From Streptomyces hirsutus (GTDB lineage: Bacteria; Actinomycetota; Actinomycetes; Streptomycetales; Streptomycetaceae), in contig NZ_LIQT01000149.1 of assembly GCF_001418415.1 (NCBI RefSeq), forward strand, positions 1 to 39,959: a DNA stretch of 39,959 nucleotides, given 5' to 3'. Below the pieces are notes generated by a model, which saw nothing but the letters and a program-made list of their open reading frames with translations, was not told the DNA's origin and did no database searches. Positions within the stretch are counted from its first letter, which is position 1, and every line of letters begins with the position of its first letter. Positions 1 to 8,262 of the stretch are shown here, one piece after another. Position numbers and translations under genes: made by a program.

Positions 1-46
1 ACGAGACAGCCCCCGCCCGGTGGGAACCGGGCGGGGGCTGTCTCGT
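1..46. terminator. Strong intrinsic terminator hairpin
   Basis: A perfect 20-bp inverted repeat (1-20 with 27-46) encloses a 6-nt loop. It lies 10 bp beyond the stop codon of the minus-strand GH3 glycosidase gene, so it most likely ends that operon. Both arms are GC-rich and no U-tract follows, which is normal for streptomycete terminators. It could also serve a gene arriving from the left of the window. Confidence 0.85.
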
Positions 47-56
47 GCGATCCGGC

Positions 57-2438
57 TCAGGCCTGGGCAGCCGGCTCCTGGGTGAAGGTCGCGTGGAAGC
101 GGCGGGTGTGATCCACCTGGCGCTCCGGGCCGGTCAGGGTGACCGTCGCTGTCAGGCGCGCGTCGGTGCTCGAGGCGGCCAGGCGGAGTTGCAGGTCGCC
201 GGGTTCGACGATCCGGTGGCCGTCGCGGCCGGTGAAGGAGGCCACGTCGGCCGGAACCGTGACGCGGACGCGACGGGCCTCGCCCGGCTCCAGCGGCACC
301 CGGGTGTAGCCGACGAGCCGCTGCACCGGCTGGACGACGGAGGCGACCGGGTCGTGGAGATAGAGCTGGACGACTTCGGTGCCGGGCCGCCCACCGGTGT
401 TGCGGACGGTGAGGGAGAGGGTGAACTCGCCTTCCGTCGAAGCCTGTTCGGTGTCCATGGCGAGGTCGCTCCAGGCGAACTCCGTGTACGTCAGGCCGTG
501 GCCGAAGCCGAACGCCGGCGTCGGGTCGATGTTGGACACCTCGCTGAGCTGGGCGAGGCGTGCGCCGAGGTAGGTGGTCGGCTGGGACCCCGGCCCCCGC
601 GGCACACTGACCGGGAGCCGTCCGGAAGGGCTGGTACGGCCGCTCAGCACCCCGGCGATCGCCTGGGTGCCCGCGACTCCGGGGAAGAAGGACTGCACGA
701 TCGCCGCGGACTCGGCGACGGCACGGCCGAGCGCGTACGGCCGCCCGGCGAGCAGGACGGTCACCACCGGCGTGCCGGAGTCGAGCAGCGCGTCCAGCAG
801 GTGCTGCTGGGCGCCGGGCAGGGCGAGGGACTCCGCGTCGCAGCCCTCGCCGCTGGTACCGCGGCCGAACAGACCCGCGCGGTCGCCGAGTACGGCGATG
901 ACGAGGTCCGCCTCCCTGGCCGCGTCGACCGCTTCGCCGGTGCCGGACAGGTCTCCGTCGTCGACGCCGGTGCCGCGGGCGACCGTGATGTCCGCGTCGG
1001 GGAACTCGGCGGCCAGGGTGTCCCGCAGGGTGGGCAGGTCGATCCCGACCGGAACGTCCGGGTGCTGCACGCCCACGTGCTGGGGGAAGGAGTAGCAGCC
1101 CAGTACGGCAGTGGCCTCGGCCGCGTTGGGGCCGACCAGGGCGATGCGGCGGGGCCGGGCGAGCGGCAGGGTGCCGTCGTTGGTGAGCAGGACGACCGCC
1201 TTCTCGGCGATCTCGCGGGCCAGTCGCCGGTTCTCGGGCCGGTCCAGGTCGATCGTGCCGCGCAGGGCGTCCGGGTCGTCCAGGTCCGCGCCGTCGAGCG
1301 CGGGCGGCACCGGGCTCCAGTCCGGGTCGAGCAGGCCGAGTATCGCCTTCTGGCCGAGGACGCGGCGCAGCGCGCGGTCGATGACCGACTCCGGTACCCG
1401 GCCGTCGGCGACGGCCTCGGCGAGCGGTGCGCCGAACGTCTTGACGGTGGGCAGTTCGACGTCGACGCCGGCCTTCAGTGCGGCGCCCGCGGCCTCCGCC
1501 CAGTCGCCCGCGACGCCGTGCAGGGTCTTGAGGAAGGCGATGCCGAAGTAGTCGGCGACGACGGTGCCGTCGAAGCCCCAGGTGTCACGGAGCAGTCCGG
1601 TCAGCAGGTTCTCGTCGGCCGCGGCGGGGACGCCGTCGGTGTCCGTGTAGGAGTGCATCACGGAGCGGGCGCCGCCCTCGCGTATGGCCATCTCGAACGG
1701 CGGCAGCAGGACGTCGGCCCGTTCACGGGCGCCCATGGGCGAGGGGGCGAGGTTGCGTCCGGCGCGGGAGGCCGAGTAGCCGACGAAGTGCTTGAGGGTG
1801 GCGACGATCCCGGCGGACTCCAGGCCCTGGACGTACGCGGTGCCGATGGTGCCGACGAGGTAGGGGTCCTCGCCGATGGTCTCCTCCACCCGGCCCCAGC
1901 GGGCGTCGCGCACCACGTCGAGGACGGGCGCGAGACCCTGGTGGACACCGACGGACCGCATGTCGCGGCCGATGGCGGCGGCCATCCGGCGCACCACGTC
2001 CGGGTCGAAGGTGGCGCCCCAGGACAACGGGACGGGGTAGGCGGTGGCGCCCCAGGCGGCGAAGCCGGCCAGGCACTCCTCGTGCGCGACGGCGGGAATG
2101 CCGAAGCGGTTGGCCGAGGCGATACGGGACTGGGTGCGCAGCAGGGAGAGCGCGCCGAGCGCCGGGTCGACGGGTGCGGTGCCGAAGGGGCGGGTCAACT
2201 GGCCCAGTCCGACGGGCAGAAGCGCGTCGAGGTCGACGGCCTCCTCCATGTCGTGCTGGTGCGGGGCCACTTCGCCGCCGTTGGCGGACGCGCCGACCCA
2301 CACGCCGTACAGCTGGGCGATCTTCTCGTCCAGGGTCATCGCGCCGATCAGCGCGTCGACTCTGGCGGCGACGGGGCGGTCGGGGTCGTTCCAGAGGGGG
2401 ATTTCGGGGGTGGTCTCTACGGCCACGTCGGCAGTCAC
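57..2438 (-). CDS. bxlA: GH3 beta-xylosidase/beta-glucosidase
   Basis: 793-residue cytoplasmic glycoside hydrolase family 3 enzyme that should release sugar units from imported xylobiose or other short beta-glycosides. The N-terminal TIM-barrel domain has the KHFVGY segment (K216, H217) and the nucleophile motif TVVADYFG (D296). The second domain has the SGEGCD...LPG stretch where GH3 acid/base residues usually lie. A fibronectin III-like domain covers about residues 668-755. HEECLAG near residue 120 resembles the beta-xylosidase-type branch. There is no signal peptide, so it acts on sugar brought in by the adjacent transporter. The GTG start at 2438 is chosen because its GTGA overlaps the permease stop, implying translational coupling; the frame stays open upstream to 3260 but that part is antiphase to the permease gene. 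The symbol is given by synteny with the Streptomyces bxlR/bxlEFGA locus. Beta-glucosidase specificity is possible. Confidence 0.88.
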   Translation of the reverse strand: MTADVAVETTPEIPLWNDPDRPVAARVDALIGAMTLDEKIAQLYGVWVGASANGGEVAPHQHDMEEAVDLDALLPVGLGQLTRPFGTAPVDPALGALSLLRTQSRIASANRFGIPAVAHEECLAGFAAWGATAYPVPLSWGATFDPDVVRRMAAAIGRDMRSVGVHQGLAPVLDVVRDARWGRVEETIGEDPYLVGTIGTAYVQGLESAGIVATLKHFVGYSASRAGRNLAPSPMGARERADVLLPPFEMAIREGGARSVMHSYTDTDGVPAAADENLLTGLLRDTWGFDGTVVADYFGIAFLKTLHGVAGDWAEAAGAALKAGVDVELPTVKTFGAPLAEAVADGRVPESVIDRALRRVLGQKAILGLLDPDWSPVPPALDGADLDDPDALRGTIDLDRPENRRLAREIAEKAVVLLTNDGTLPLARPRRIALVGPNAAEATAVLGCYSFPQHVGVQHPDVPVGIDLPTLRDTLAAEFPDADITVARGTGVDDGDLSGTGEAVDAAREADLVIAVLGDRAGLFGRGTSGEGCDAESLALPGAQQHLLDALLDSGTPVVTVLLAGRPYALGRAVAESAAIVQSFFPGVAGTQAIAGVLSGRTSPSGRLPVSVPRGPGSQPTTYLGARLAQLSEVSNIDPTPAFGFGHGLTYTEFAWSDLAMDTEQASTEGEFTLSLTVRNTGGRPGTEVVQLYLHDPVASVVQPVQRLVGYTRVPLEPGEARRVRVTVPADVASFTGRDGHRIVEPGDLQLRLAASSTDARLTATVTLTGPERQVDHTRRFHATFTQEPAAQA

Positions 2439-3253
2439 TTTCCTCCGACGCCCATCAGACCCTGGACCAGGGCGCGACGGGCGAACAGGTAGACGAGCAG
2501 GATGGGCACCATGGACAGCACCACGGCTCCCAGCAGGCCGGGGATGTCGATGCCGTGTTCGGTCTGGAAGTTGTACAGACCCAGGGTGACCACCTTGGTG
2601 GAGTCGGACTGGGTCAGGACGAGCGGGAACAGGAAGCCGTTCCATGCCTGGAGCGCGGAGAAGACCACGATCGTGGACAGTCCGCCCCTCGACAGCGGCA
2701 GCACGAGCTGGAAGAACACACGTCGCGGGGAGGCGCCGTCCATGGCCATGGCCTCGTACAGCTCCGGGGAGATGTCGCGCATCGCGCCGCTGAGGATGAG
2801 CGCCGACATCGGCAGGCAGAACGCGGCCGTGGGCAGGATGACGCCCAGCAGGTTGTCGTACAGCCCGGCTTCGCTGATCAGGTAGAACATCGGCACGATG
2901 ACGGCCTGGGCGGGGATGGCGAGGCCGAGCAGGAACAGCCGGAAGATCGCCGACGTGGTCCGGCCGCGGCTGCGTACGATCGCGTAGGCGAGCGGCGGGA
3001 CCAGCAGCAGCACGAGGCCGATCACGCAGCCGGTGACGACGAGCGTGTTGAAGAAGTACTGACCGAAGCCCGAGTCGAAGGCGCCGGTGTAGTTGTCCAG
3101 GGTGAAGCTGTCCGGGATCGAGACCGGGCCGTTCTCGGCGTAGTCCTGGCGGGTGCGCACGGTCGCGGCGAGCATCACGTACAGCGGCAGGCCGACCAGG
3201 AAGAGCCAGAAGAGCGAGCCGGCGCCGGCCAGGTAGTGGGGACGGCGCCTCAT
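2435..3253 (-). CDS. bxlG: Sugar ABC transporter permease, MalG type
   Basis: 272-residue inner-membrane permease with about six hydrophobic segments. The EAA loop that docks the ATPase is visible (EAMAMDGASPRRVFFQLVLP, roughly residues 170-190). It follows its partner permease with a 4-bp ATGA overlap at 3250-3253 and overlaps the glycosidase start by 4 bp, so all three are translated from one message. Carbohydrate uptake type-1 permeases of this length work as heterodimers. No ATPase gene is present; in Streptomyces such operons usually share the housekeeping MsiK ATPase encoded elsewhere. Confidence 0.93.
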   Translation of the reverse strand: MRRRPHYLAGAGSLFWLFLVGLPLYVMLAATVRTRQDYAENGPVSIPDSFTLDNYTGAFDSGFGQYFFNTLVVTGCVIGLVLLLVPPLAYAIVRSRGRTTSAIFRLFLLGLAIPAQAVIVPMFYLISEAGLYDNLLGVILPTAAFCLPMSALILSGAMRDISPELYEAMAMDGASPRRVFFQLVLPLSRGGLSTIVVFSALQAWNGFLFPLVLTQSDSTKVVTLGLYNFQTEHGIDIPGLLGAVVLSMVPILLVYLFARRALVQGLMGVGGK

Positions 3254-4206
3254 GACACACCCTCCATGGTGCTGCGCATCTTGTCGTAGCCGGAGACCCG
3301 GACGACGATCAGCGAGATGATGGTGGCCGCGACGACCAGGGCCAGGGCGATGGCGGAACCGGCGCCGAAGTCGAAGCCCTTGAACGCCTTGTCGTACATG
3401 TAGTAGGCGCTGATGGTGGTGTCGGTGCCGGGGCCGCCCTGGGTCAGGATGAGGACCGTCTCGAAGGTGGTCAGGCCGCCGACGATCATCAGGATCATCG
3501 AGGTGATCATCGAGTTGCGCAGCTGCGGCAGGGTGATGTGGAAGAACTGCCGGTAGCGGCCCGCCCCGTCGATCTCGGCCGCCTGGTAGAGCACCTGCGG
3601 GACGGCCCGGGCGGCGCCCTGGTAGATCAGTGTGTGGAACGGGGTGAACTGCCAGGTACTGACGAACGCCAGAACTCCGATGGCGGTGGCCTGTTCACCG
3701 AACAGGTTGCCGTCGCCGAACAGCCAGGTGGCGTCGGCCGGGATGCCGAAGTTCGGGTCGAGCAGCGCCCGCCACAGCACGGAGACGGCCGTCGCGGACA
3801 GCAGCAGCGGGATGAAGTAGATGACGGACAGCACGGCCCGGTTGCGCTGGTGGCCGGCGGCCCAGACGCCGAGCACGATGCTCAGCGGCGTCTGGATGAC
3901 CACGCCGAGCACGGTCAGGAGCAGGGTCAGCCAGATGCTCTCGAGCATCACCGGGTCGTCCATCAGGCGCGACCAGTTGTCCATGCCGACGAATTCGGGC
4001 GAGCCGATCCCGTCCCAGCTCATGAAGGACAGCACCGCCACCATGATCAGCGGGGTGATCGCGAAGAGGGCGAAGAACACTGCGGCGGGCAGCGCCCAGG
4101 CGAAGCCGGGGCGGCCCACCTTCGTTGCGGACGAGGCGGGCGGCCTCCGCCGGGACCCCTTGCGGGGTCCGGCGGAGGGCGGAGCGCTCGTGATCTTTGT
4201 GGTCAT
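3250..4206 (-). CDS. bxlF: Sugar ABC transporter permease, MalF type
   Basis: 318-residue integral membrane permease. A basic, Pro/Ser-rich cytoplasmic N-terminus of about 35 residues precedes six likely membrane helices. The EAA loop reads QAAEIDGAGRYRQFFHITLP. It starts 10 bp after the stop of the solute-binding lipoprotein gene and overlaps the next permease by 4 bp. It pairs with that permease to form the channel for the sugar delivered by the lipoprotein. Confidence 0.93.
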   Translation of the reverse strand: MTTKITSAPPSAGPRKGSRRRPPASSATKVGRPGFAWALPAAVFFALFAITPLIMVAVLSFMSWDGIGSPEFVGMDNWSRLMDDPVMLESIWLTLLLTVLGVVIQTPLSIVLGVWAAGHQRNRAVLSVIYFIPLLLSATAVSVLWRALLDPNFGIPADATWLFGDGNLFGEQATAIGVLAFVSTWQFTPFHTLIYQGAARAVPQVLYQAAEIDGAGRYRQFFHITLPQLRNSMITSMILMIVGGLTTFETVLILTQGGPGTDTTISAYYMYDKAFKGFDFGAGSAIALALVVAATIISLIVVRVSGYDKMRSTMEGVS

Positions 4207-4216
4207 GAGCCGTTCG

Positions 4217-5521
4217 TCACTCGGTCGGGAGGGCCTGCATGGCCTTGATGAAGCCGTCCGCGTCGAGCTGTCCGTTGAAGAACTGCTGGATGGCCTTGTG
4301 CATGGACGAGCTCGCCTTCTGCGGGTACGCCTGGTCCCAGGACAGCTGGAACGACGGGGCGTCGGCGACCAGGTCGTACTGGAAGCGCGAGTACTCGGGG
4401 GTGGACGAGGTGTCGATGAACTTGTCGGTGTTGGTCGTGGTCGGCAGGTTGCCGATCTCCAGCTGCGCCTTGACGAACTCGTCGGAGTACATGAGCTTCA
4501 GGAACTCGGCGACGGCCTCGGGGTGCTCGGTCTTCTTCATCACCGAGTAGTAGTTGTTGGTGTTGCCGGCGACGCCGGCCGGGTCGCCCTTGCCGCCCTC
4601 GATGGTCGGGAAGACGGTGTAGCCGAGGTCCTTCTCGGCGAACTCCTTGGCGTCCGTCAGCTGCTGGGAGTAGTACCAGGAGCCCATCAGCTCGAAGCCG
4701 GCCTTGCCCGAGGACACCAGCGCGACCGAGCCGCCGTTGGTGTACTTGACGGAGTCGTAGTTCTTGCCGAAGGCGCCGGCGTCGACGAGCTCCCTGATCA
4801 TGCTCAGGGCCTTCTTGCTGTCCGCGCTCTCCCAGGCGCTCTTGTCGCCCCCGACGGCCTTCTCGAACAGCCCCGGGCCGGCCACGCGGTCGTAGAGGTA
4901 CTGGAACCACATCTGCGTCGGCCAGACGTCGCCGCCGCCGAGCGCGATCGGCGTCACGCCCTCGTCCTTGAGCTTCCCGACCGCGTCGAGCAGTTCGTCC
5001 CAGGTCTTCGGCGGCTTGACGCCCGCCTTGTCGAGGACCTTCTTGTTGTGGAAGAGCAGGACCGGCTGGGTGCCGCGCATCGGGATGCCGTACGGCTTGC
5101 CGTCGACGACGCCGTTGGCGAACACGGACGGCAGGAACTTGTTCTCCAGGTCCGGGTCCTTCTTGATGAAGTCGTCCAGCGGCATCAGCAGATCGGCCTT
5201 GACGAACGGCTTGATGCTGCCGCCGCCCCAGTTGAAGAAGACGTCCGGGGCCTGAGGGGTGCTGATGATCGTCTGAAGCTTCTTCTGGTAGTCCGCACCG
5301 GGGATGGTGTCGAGGACGACCTTGACGTCGGACGTCTTGTTGAACGTGTCGACGAGCTGCTTCTCGACCTTGTTGGTGGCGTCCCCGTAGACAAGGACAT
5401 GGATCTTGCCGTCGTCCGACGACGCCCCGCCGCCCCCGTCACCGCAGGCCGAAAGGGTCAGTGCCAGGGTGAGCGTCGCACCACCGGCGACCAGTCTGGG
5501 CAAGCGCGCACGTGTCTTCAT
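4217..5521 (-). CDS. bxlE: Sugar-binding lipoprotein of ABC transporter
   Basis: 434-residue extracellular solute-binding protein, family 1 type. A classical lipoprotein signal (MKTRARLPRL, hydrophobic core, then lipobox LSAC) places the lipid-modified cysteine at residue 26. A Gly/Ser-rich linker and the two-lobed binding domain follow. The ATG at 5521 is chosen, rather than the upstream in-frame ATG at 5620, because a GAGAGG ribosome site lies 6 nt before it and the signal peptide begins there; the extra 33 codons upstream fall in the promoter and operator region. The operon context, with two permeases and a GH3 enzyme plus a divergent LacI regulator, argues for xylobiose or a related beta-linked disaccharide, but the ligand is inferred. 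Confidence 0.92.
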   Translation of the reverse strand: MKTRARLPRLVAGGATLTLALTLSACGDGGGGASSDDGKIHVLVYGDATNKVEKQLVDTFNKTSDVKVVLDTIPGADYQKKLQTIISTPQAPDVFFNWGGGSIKPFVKADLLMPLDDFIKKDPDLENKFLPSVFANGVVDGKPYGIPMRGTQPVLLFHNKKVLDKAGVKPPKTWDELLDAVGKLKDEGVTPIALGGGDVWPTQMWFQYLYDRVAGPGLFEKAVGGDKSAWESADSKKALSMIRELVDAGAFGKNYDSVKYTNGGSVALVSSGKAGFELMGSWYYSQQLTDAKEFAEKDLGYTVFPTIEGGKGDPAGVAGNTNNYYSVMKKTEHPEAVAEFLKLMYSDEFVKAQLEIGNLPTTTNTDKFIDTSSTPEYSRFQYDLVADAPSFQLSWDQAYPQKASSSMHKAIQQFFNGQLDADGFIKAMQALPTE

Positions 5522-5532
5522 CGTTCGCCTCT

Positions 5533-5560
5533 CGAAAGTTTCGGCCTCATCACCGAAAGT
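5533..5560. promoter_or_regulatory. Probable LacI-family operator
   Basis: A perfect palindrome CGAAAGTTTCG lies at 5533-5543 and a second half-site CGAAAGT starts at 5554, exactly 21 bp (two helical turns) away. The sites sit in the leader of the lipoprotein gene, the first touching its ribosome site. As I recall, BxlR of Streptomyces binds CGAA/TTCG inverted repeats, which matches. Repression would then be by roadblock and occlusion. Confidence 0.65.
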
Positions 5561-5572
5561 CCATGCCGTGGG

Positions 5573-5601
5573 ACAGTAGGTCAGACGGGAGTCTCGGTCA
5601 A
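5573..5601 (-). promoter_or_regulatory. Promoter of the sugar-uptake operon
   Basis: Read on the minus strand, TTGACC (5601-5596) and TACTGT (5578-5573) are separated by exactly 17 bp, a good vegetative (HrdB-type) promoter. Transcription would start near 5566 and run through the CGAAAGTTTCG operator into the lipoprotein gene. Confidence 0.7.
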
Positions 5602-5647
5602 CGGTCGAGTCGGCACTCACTCAAACCGTTATCGACGCGCGGTGTCG

Positions 5648-5653
5648 TACCCT
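5648..5653 (+). promoter_or_regulatory. -10 box for leaderless regulator mRNA
   Basis: TACCCT ends 6 nt before the ATG at 5660, and no Shine-Dalgarno sequence precedes that ATG. This is the standard geometry of a leaderless actinobacterial transcript that begins at the start codon. No convincing -35 box is visible. Confidence 0.45.
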
Positions 5654-5659
5654 GCGTTT

Positions 5660-6682
5660 ATGCACGATGAACACGAGACGAGCGGCAGAGTCACCCTGGC
5701 CACGGTGGCAAAAGAGGCCGGCGTTTCGATGCCGACAGTTTCGAAGGTTCTCAACGGCCGATCGGACGTCTCTCGCACGACCCGAGCCAAGGTGGAACGG
5801 CTGCTGGACACCCACGGCTACCGCCGTCGCGCCCAGCCGGCGTCCCGCTCCCCACTCATCGAAGTCGTCTTCCACGAGCTGGAGAGCGTCTGGGCGATGG
5901 AGCTGATCCGGGGCGTGCAGAACGTCGCCAAGGAGAACCGCGCGACGGTGGCGCTCACCGAGAGCGGCACCCGGCACACCCCCGCTCCGGAGTGGCTCCC
6001 GGGCGTGCTGCAACGCAGGCCGCTCGGCGTCGTGCTGGTCCTCTCCACCCTCCCGGAGGACATCAAACGCCAGCTCGGAGCGGCGGCCATCCCCCTCGTC
6101 GTCATCGACCCGGCGGGCGACCCCGACTCCGACGTCCCCTCGGTCGGCTCCGCGAACTGGGCCGGCGGCCTCGCCGCCACCCGCCATCTCACCGACCTCG
6201 GTCACGAGCGGGTCGCGATCATCACCGGCCCCGAGGACATGCTCTGTTCGCTCGCCCGCCTCGACGGCTACCGCTCCGCCATGGCGATGGCGGGGCTGGA
6301 GACCGACCCGCGTCTGATGCGCTTCGGCGACTTCCACGTACAGAGCGGCTTCGAACACGCCATGGACCTGCTGAACGGCCCCGGCCGGCCGACGGCGATC
6401 TTCGCGGGCAGCGACCTCCAGGCACTCGGCGTCCTGGAGGCGGCCAGGGTCAGGGGCCTGCGCGTACCGGAGGACCTGTCGGTGGTGGGCTACGACGACG
6501 TACCACTGGCCCAGTGGTCGAGCCCGCCCCTCACCACGGTCCACCAGCCCCTGCGGCACATGGCCGAGGAGGCCACCCGCATGCTCCTCCGCCCGGACGA
6601 CCCCGGCACGGCGGCACAGCGCATCGAACTGGCGACACACCTGGTGGTACGACAGAGCACGGCTCGGTTGCAGGGGGCCTGA
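5660..6682 (+). CDS. bxlR: LacI-family transcriptional regulator
   Basis: 340-residue LacI/GalR regulator. The N-terminal helix-turn-helix (residues 11-55) has the typical VTLATVAKEAGVSMPTVSKV pattern, followed by the hinge and a periplasmic-binding-protein-like effector domain to about residue 335, with DLQALGVLEAARVRGLRVPE and VVGYDD near its end. Length is normal. It is divergent from the sugar operon and should repress it until the imported sugar binds. The ATG at 5660 is preferred because the HTH begins right after it; the frame is open much further upstream but only as an antisense artefact. Confidence 0.93.
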   Translation: MHDEHETSGRVTLATVAKEAGVSMPTVSKVLNGRSDVSRTTRAKVERLLDTHGYRRRAQPASRSPLIEVVFHELESVWAMELIRGVQNVAKENRATVALTESGTRHTPAPEWLPGVLQRRPLGVVLVLSTLPEDIKRQLGAAAIPLVVIDPAGDPDSDVPSVGSANWAGGLAATRHLTDLGHERVAIITGPEDMLCSLARLDGYRSAMAMAGLETDPRLMRFGDFHVQSGFEHAMDLLNGPGRPTAIFAGSDLQALGVLEAARVRGLRVPEDLSVVGYDDVPLAQWSSPPLTTVHQPLRHMAEEATRMLLRPDDPGTAAQRIELATHLVVRQSTARLQGA

Positions 6683-6690
6683 GACACGGC

Positions 6691-6880
6691 CTACGGATTC
6701 TTCGCCGCCCGTGCGCAGAGCTGCTGGGGCGCCGCCTCGGCCGTGCGCCGGAACGCCGGGGGACACTCCGTAGGCGCGCCGGACGGTACGGCTGAAGTCG
6801 GCGGGGTGCCGGAATCCCCACAAGGTGACGATCTCGCCGAGCGTCCGGTGCGGTGGTCGCGGGGCGGCGAGGCCGGTGCG
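6691..6880 (-). pseudogene. AraC-family regulator C-terminal remnant
   Basis: The minus strand encodes the last part of an AraC-type DNA-binding domain: TLGEIVTLWGFRHPADFSRT, then RAYGV, then, after a shift of frame, AFRRTAEAAPQQLCARAAKNP and a TAG stop at 6691. The shift falls at a five-base G run (6758-6762 on the plus strand). Everything upstream of about 6880 is missing, including the effector domain and the first HTH. It is a dead remnant; the frameshift could be a sequencing error but the 5' truncation is not. Confidence 0.7.
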
Positions 6881-7083
6881 GGTGCATTTCGGCCGACGGC
6901 GGCGCATCCCGACGACGCCCGCACCGGCCCGGGTGGGCCGGCGGACGGCCACCAGCCGGTCGGTTCTGTCACCGGGCGACGATACGGCGGACCGTGGCAG
7001 CCGCAGCATGGTCACGCGTGAGGGACAGCCGTGGTCCGGGAACTCGCGGTCCAGGGGAGGCGACGTGTCGAAGACCGCTGCAC

Positions 7084-7108
7084 GGAGCCCGCACCGGACA
7101 CGGGCTCC
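7084..7108. repeat. 8-bp inverted repeat
   Basis: GGAGCCCG (7084-7091) pairs with CGGGCTCC (7101-7108) across a 9-nt loop, just upstream of the stronger hairpin at 7125-7154. Together they insulate the two regulator remnants. Confidence 0.5.
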
Positions 7109-7124
7109 TGTCCGCGAAGGGCAC

Positions 7125-7154
7125 CGGCCGTCGCCTCCGCTCGGGCGACGGCCG
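7125..7154. terminator. Intrinsic terminator hairpin
   Basis: Perfect 11-bp arms CGGCCGTCGCC (7125-7135) and GGCGACGGCCG (7144-7154) with an 8-nt loop, 26 bp past the stop of the minus-strand LuxR remnant. It probably terminated that gene. Confidence 0.7.
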
Positions 7155-7179
7155 CGGCGCCCGCCCTACGGATCGGCGC

Positions 7180-7560
7180 TCAGGGCAGGAGCCGCTGCTC
7201 CATGGCGAAGACGGCCACCCCGGCCCGGGTTCGCCGCCCGGTCTTGTCGTAGATGTGCCCGAGGTGATGGCCCACGGTGCGGCTCGAGATGGACAGCTCC
7301 GCGCCTATCTGATGGTTGGTCATTCCCCGGGCGGCCAGGCGCAGTACCTCGACCTCCCGCGCCGTGAGCCCCGCCGGACGGCGGGGCCGGGAGGGCCGTC
7401 TGCCCGCTGCCCGGAGCACCAGGTCGCAGGCGGCGCGGTCCAGGGCGCCCGAGTCCGCCTCACGCGTCAGGTGTCCGACGGCTTCGTCGACGGTGAAGGC
7501 GTCCCGATGCGCCCGTGGCTCGGTCCGGCCTGCGCGGGAAGGGTGAGCCCGGTGTCGGCT
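7180..7560 (-). pseudogene. HD-domain/LuxR regulator C-terminal remnant
   Basis: The 3' part of a LuxR-type regulator. The helix-turn-helix is complete (LTAREVEVLRLAARGMTNHQ, then SRTVGHHLGHIYDKTGRRTR, ending QRLLP). Before it stands a segment (FTVDEAVGHLTREADSGALD) like the end of the HD phosphohydrolase domain found fused to LuxR domains in Streptomyces. The catalytic HD region is missing: similarity fades upstream of about 7560 and the next gene starts at 7662 on the other strand. Probably not expressed as a working regulator, though a short HTH-only product cannot be excluded. Confidence 0.65.
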
Positions 7561-7661
7561 GTGCCGTGGTCGAGTACTCCGGTCCCGGCACCTAAGGCGG
7601 CCGGAACCTGCGTGGAAGGGCCCGGAGGGGGCAACCGATCTCCTGAGATTCGGAGGATGCC

Positions 7662-8231
7662 ATGACCATGACGGAGCAGCCGGTCGAGTCGGCGGGGGAG
7701 AACACCGCCTGCTGCGCGCGCCACGACAGCCACAGTCCGGAACCCGGTGCCGAATCACCGGAAACAGCGCGGGAGCAGGTCAATCGGCGCTGGAACGAGA
7801 TACTGCAGGAGACGCGGGTCACCCAGACGGGCGTGCAGATCCTTTTCGGATTCCTGCTCAGTGTGGCCTTCACCCCGCTGTTCAGGGAGTTGGAGACGTT
7901 CGACCGCGTCCTCTACGTCATCACCGTGGTGCTCGGCGCGTCGGCCACGGGATCGCTCATAGCCCCCGTCTCCATCCACCGCTTCCTGTCCGGCCAGCGC
8001 ATGAAGGACGAGCTAGTGGAGGCCGCCGGCCGCTTGATGATGTGCGGCATGGTCCTCCTCGCGCTGACCATCGGCTGCACACTCCTGCTGATTCTCCGTG
8101 TCGTGGTTCCCGGTGTCCTCGCCGAAGTGCTCGCCGGCGGGGTCATGCTGTGGTTCGGCCTCTGCTGGTACGTACTGCCGCTGTACCTACGACGCCGCGC
8201 CGATCGGCGCTCCCGCACCGACGACGCGTAG
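7662..8231 (+). CDS. DUF6328-like membrane protein
   Basis: 189-residue membrane protein. A polar N-terminus of about 55 residues is followed by the conserved-looking stretch QTGVQILFGFLLSVAFTPLF and four hydrophobic segments arranged as two pairs, then a short basic tail. This matches the layout of the actinobacterial DUF6328 family, whose function is unknown. GGAGG lies 7 nt before the ATG at 7662, supporting this start. It stands alone between decayed regions, so no functional partner can be inferred. Confidence 0.75.
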   Translation: MTMTEQPVESAGENTACCARHDSHSPEPGAESPETAREQVNRRWNEILQETRVTQTGVQILFGFLLSVAFTPLFRELETFDRVLYVITVVLGASATGSLIAPVSIHRFLSGQRMKDELVEAAGRLMMCGMVLLALTIGCTLLLILRVVVPGVLAEVLAGGVMLWFGLCWYVLPLYLRRRADRRSRTDDA

Positions 8232-8241
8232 CCCACCCGGG

Positions 8242-8262
8242 CGAGGGACGAGCAAGCCCTCG
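8242..8262. terminator. Weak hairpin after the DUF6328 gene
   Basis: CGAGGG (8242-8247) pairs with CCCTCG (8257-8262), loop 9 nt, 10 bp after the stop codon. Short stem, so only a possible terminator. Confidence 0.35.

Noticed and set aside
45..2492. 815-codon plus-strand frame over the GH3 gene
   Set aside because: Arg/Gly/Val-rich antisense shadow with no family motifs; the minus strand encodes a complete GH3 enzyme.
2439..3260. In-frame upstream extension of the GH3 gene
   Set aside because: It is the permease gene read in another phase; the composition is Arg/Pro-rich and the coupled GTG at 2438 explains the start.
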